DNA of 8,419 nt from Planctomycetaceae bacterium (GTDB taxonomy: Bacteria; Planctomycetota; Planctomycetia; Pirellulales; UBA1268): assembly GCA_947453125.1 (NCBI GenBank), contig CANGGC010000068.1:1-8419 (forward strand), in the 5' to 3' direction. This document shows positions 7,131-8,419 of this stretch, piece by piece. Every line of letters starts with the position of its first letter. Within the stretch, counting starts at the first letter, position 1. The notes beneath the pieces were generated by a model. The model was not told the DNA's origin and did not search any database. It was given only the letters and a program-made list of their open reading frames with translations. Both the position numbers and the translations under genes were made by a program.

Positions 7131-7171
7131 GGGCGGGTCGGGGGGGATTTGGCCCTTCTGAGGGCCCGCCC
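7131..7171 (+). terminator. GC-rich hairpin, possible terminator after the receptor gene
   Basis: GGGCGGG at 7131-7137 is complementary to CCCGCCC at 7165-7171, and inside it GGCCCT (7151-7156) pairs with AGGGCC (7161-7166) around the loop TCTG. The two stems share two bases, so they compete at the edge. No T-run follows on either strand, so this is not a textbook intrinsic terminator. It lies 93 bp after the receptor stop and could be a mRNA end-stabilising or Rho-linked structure. Confidence 0.3.
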
Positions 7172-7245
7172 GGCGCGAGCCGAGGAAGGGGAGGCAATCT
7201 GGGCCGATCGCCGTGACCGCTCCGCGCCCGGAGGTTGTTCCGGAA

Positions 7246-7362
7246 ATGCTCATGGTAAGGGGCAGAGCGGGTCGATCACTGCTGACGATCATGCCGGTTA
7301 TGAGGCGCTCGGTGGAAATCCACCGTGCGAACCGGCCACCGACCGGAATCCGAATCCAATGA
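7246..7362 (+). CDS. Possible 38-aa upstream ORF coupled to the barrel gene
   Basis: An ATG at 7246 opens a 38-codon frame (beginning MLMVRGRAGRSLLTIMPVMR) whose TGA at 7360-7362 overlaps the ATG of the barrel gene at 7359 in an ATGA junction. GGAGG lies 11 nt before the start, a slightly long spacing. The barrel gene itself has no clear ribosome-binding site, so coupling would explain how it is started. Against it: only about two thirds of codons end in G/C by my count, close to background, and short open frames are common in GC-rich DNA. The product is basic and unlike any family I know. Treat it as a candidate leader ORF. Confidence 0.3.
   Translation: MLMVRGRAGRSLLTIMPVMRRSVEIHRANRPPTGIRIQ
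7306..7329 (+). promoter_or_regulatory. Leader hairpin just upstream of the barrel gene
   Basis: CGGTGGA (7310-7316) and TCCACCG (7319-7325) are perfect inverted repeats around AA. After a T-T mismatch, CGC (7306-7308) pairs with GCG (7327-7329), giving a stem of about ten pairs, a few of which must open to form a real loop. It ends 29 nt before the ATG at 7359, where it could affect translation or RNA stability. It lies inside the possible upstream ORF. Confidence 0.45.
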
Positions 7363-8419
7363 AAAACACAGCGCATCGTCCCGCCGGCAGCGGTCGCTTC
7401 CGCCCGAAGGCCAGCCGTGGCCGCTTGGCCATCTGGCGGCGCCGCGTCCGCGAGATGGCCGCCTGCATGCTCGTCGCAGCCGCGGCGGCGGGGCATTCCG
7501 GCCCGGCCCTCGCCCAGACGGGGCAGATGGGAATGGCACCGGTTGGCGGCGTCGTGAACCGGGCGGCGGCCGGGTTTGCGAACCTCAACAATAACGGTCC
7601 GGGGTGGATGTACTACGGCCTCAACGCTGCCGATCGCGGTCTCGGCTATCAAGGAAGTTACATGACGCTCGGCGGGTTCATTCCCTACGCCGAGGACGAT
7701 CTGGGCGGATTCTGGTCGGCGGATCTCCGCAGCCACCTCTCCAACTACGGCGGGTTCTTCTCCAACGTCGGTATCGTCCGCAAGCAGTTCATGGGCGGCA
7801 CGATCGGCGGCATCGGCGTCTACTGGGACTACGACGGCGATCAAAACCAGTACGCCAACACCTGGATCAACGACTCGAGCGGCAGCTACCTCTTTCCCGG
7901 CGGCATGTCCTACAACCAGGTGGGCGTGTCGGCCGAGTGGCTCACCGACTACGGCAATCTGCGGAGCAACGGCTACATCCCCGTCGGCACCACGGCATCG
8001 ACGATGGGGCCGTACGTCGGCAATTCGCTCCTCGGCGTGCTCGGTGTCAATGCGGGCCTTGCCGGAGCCGATCTCGAAGTCGGTGCCTACGTCCCCGGCT
8101 TGTCTGACTGGGCCGGCATGGTGAGCGTCGGCGGCTACTCCTTCGGCAATGCTCGCTACAACCTCCCCAGCGGCGCCGACGTCGTCCCGTACTTTGGCGG
8201 TGTGTACACCCGCCTCGACATGACGTTCCTCAACAACTGGGACTTCTCCCTCCAGGCCAACAACGACAGCTACTTCGACTGGACCGGCTTCGCCAGGCTA
8301 ACCTACCGGATGGGTGGCTCGCGGCGGCGGACCGTCTCCGACCAGCTCGAGCAACCGATTATGCGCAACGAGCACATCGTCCGTGCCCATCAGGCGCCGG
8401 TGCAGGCCATGAATCCCTA
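7359..8419 (+). CDS. Inverse-autotransporter-like outer-membrane beta-barrel protein (3' end outside window)
   Basis: At least 353 codons, open at the right edge; the last two bases are TA, so the next codon is Tyr or a stop. The start is ATG AAA AAC at 7359. It has an unusually long, arginine-rich signal peptide: a basic N-region of about 32 residues, a hydrophobic core (about 36-45), and a likely cut at ALA|Q (52/53). The mature part is rich in Gly, Tyr, Trp and Asn with alternating strands, typical of a barrel. The order of segments FIPYAEDDLGGFWSADLR (107-124), GGIGVYWDYDG (150-160), VGVSAEWLTDYGNLRSNGYI (188-207), LEVGAYVPGL (239-248) and FDWTGFARLTYRM (306-318) follows the beta-domain pattern of intimin/invasin-type proteins. 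No LysM domain precedes it. After the barrel, EQPIMRNEHIVRAHQ (331-345) looks like the link to an exported passenger that would lie beyond the window. The barrel call is strong; the inverse-autotransporter assignment is from remembered family patterns. Confidence 0.8.
   Translation, partial: MKNTAHRPAGSGRFRPKASRGRLAIWRRRVREMAACMLVAAAAAGHSGPALAQTGQMGMAPVGGVVNRAAAGFANLNNNGPGWMYYGLNAADRGLGYQGSYMTLGGFIPYAEDDLGGFWSADLRSHLSNYGGFFSNVGIVRKQFMGGTIGGIGVYWDYDGDQNQYANTWINDSSGSYLFPGGMSYNQVGVSAEWLTDYGNLRSNGYIPVGTTASTMGPYVGNSLLGVLGVNAGLAGADLEVGAYVPGLSDWAGMVSVGGYSFGNARYNLPSGADVVPYFGGVYTRLDMTFLNNWDFSLQANNDSYFDWTGFARLTYRMGGSRRRTVSDQLEQPIMRNEHIVRAHQAPVQAMNP

Larger units (their letters stand above)
7038..7358 (+). 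other. 321-bp intergenic region, structured leader of the barrel gene
   Basis: No conserved gene is visible. From left to right it holds a GC palindrome (GAGGGCCCTC) around the receptor stop, a G-rich tract with a strong hairpin (7131-7171), a GGAGG sequence (7230-7234), a possible 38-codon ORF running into the barrel gene start, and a near-perfect hairpin (7306-7329). I could not find a convincing promoter with both boxes, though one must lie here if the barrel gene is transcribed separately. A minus-strand open frame also crosses the region, but it reads as non-protein and continues antisense through the barrel gene. Confidence 0.6.

Noticed and set aside
7200..7358. Full cobalamin riboswitch
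   Set aside because: Only a short core-like segment is visible; the conserved CCCGCCACTGT segment and flanking stems are not, so it is kept only as a finding to test.
7092..7844. 250-codon minus-strand open frame across the gap and barrel gene
   Set aside because: It is antisense to the signal peptide and barrel, has no domain I recognise, and has no clear ribosome-binding site.
7604..8107. 167-codon plus-strand frame inside the barrel gene
   Set aside because: It is an out-of-frame shadow rich in Arg, while the frame from 7359 gives a signal peptide and a consistent barrel pattern.

Overview
The window looks like chromosomal DNA from a high-GC member of the Planctomycetota. This is an inference. 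The supporting clues are a Hanks-type Ser/Thr kinase with a single membrane segment, a secreted trypsin-like protease beside it, an outer-membrane barrel related to inverse autotransporters, few clear Shine-Dalgarno sites, and strong G/C at third codon positions. I see no rRNA, tRNA, CRISPR array, insertion sequence or phage gene.

The left part, to about 4.83 kb, is read on the minus strand. In transcription order it holds: (1) a YqaB-like HAD phosphatase whose stop overlaps the next start (ATGA); (2) a PLP-dependent threonine dehydratase with a C-terminal ACT domain; (3) after a 181-bp gap, a 50-residue helical, arginine/glutamate-rich small ORF with a good ribosome-binding site; (4) a secreted trypsin-like serine protease with a proline-rich stalk and a C-terminal membrane anchor; (5) a membrane-anchored Ser/Thr kinase that ends right after its membrane helix, next to a run of nine C. 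Items 3-5 look like one transcription unit. They could link a protease outside the membrane to a kinase inside it.

The right part, from about 5.0 kb, is read on the plus strand. It holds a complete methyl-accepting chemotaxis-type receptor (TM, large extracytoplasmic sensor region, TM, HAMP, signalling hairpin) with no chemotaxis partner genes nearby. A 321-bp gap follows, containing a G-quadruplex-like tract, a strong hairpin, a possible 38-codon upstream ORF and a second hairpin. The last gene is open at the window edge: a long-signal-peptide outer-membrane protein resembling the beta domain of intimin/invasin-type inverse autotransporters. About 190 bp between the HAD and receptor genes should carry divergent promoters; a partial sigma-54-like element is visible there.

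The best candidates for something undescribed are the small ORF/protease/kinase cluster and the barrel gene with its structured leader. No complete new system can be proven from this window alone.
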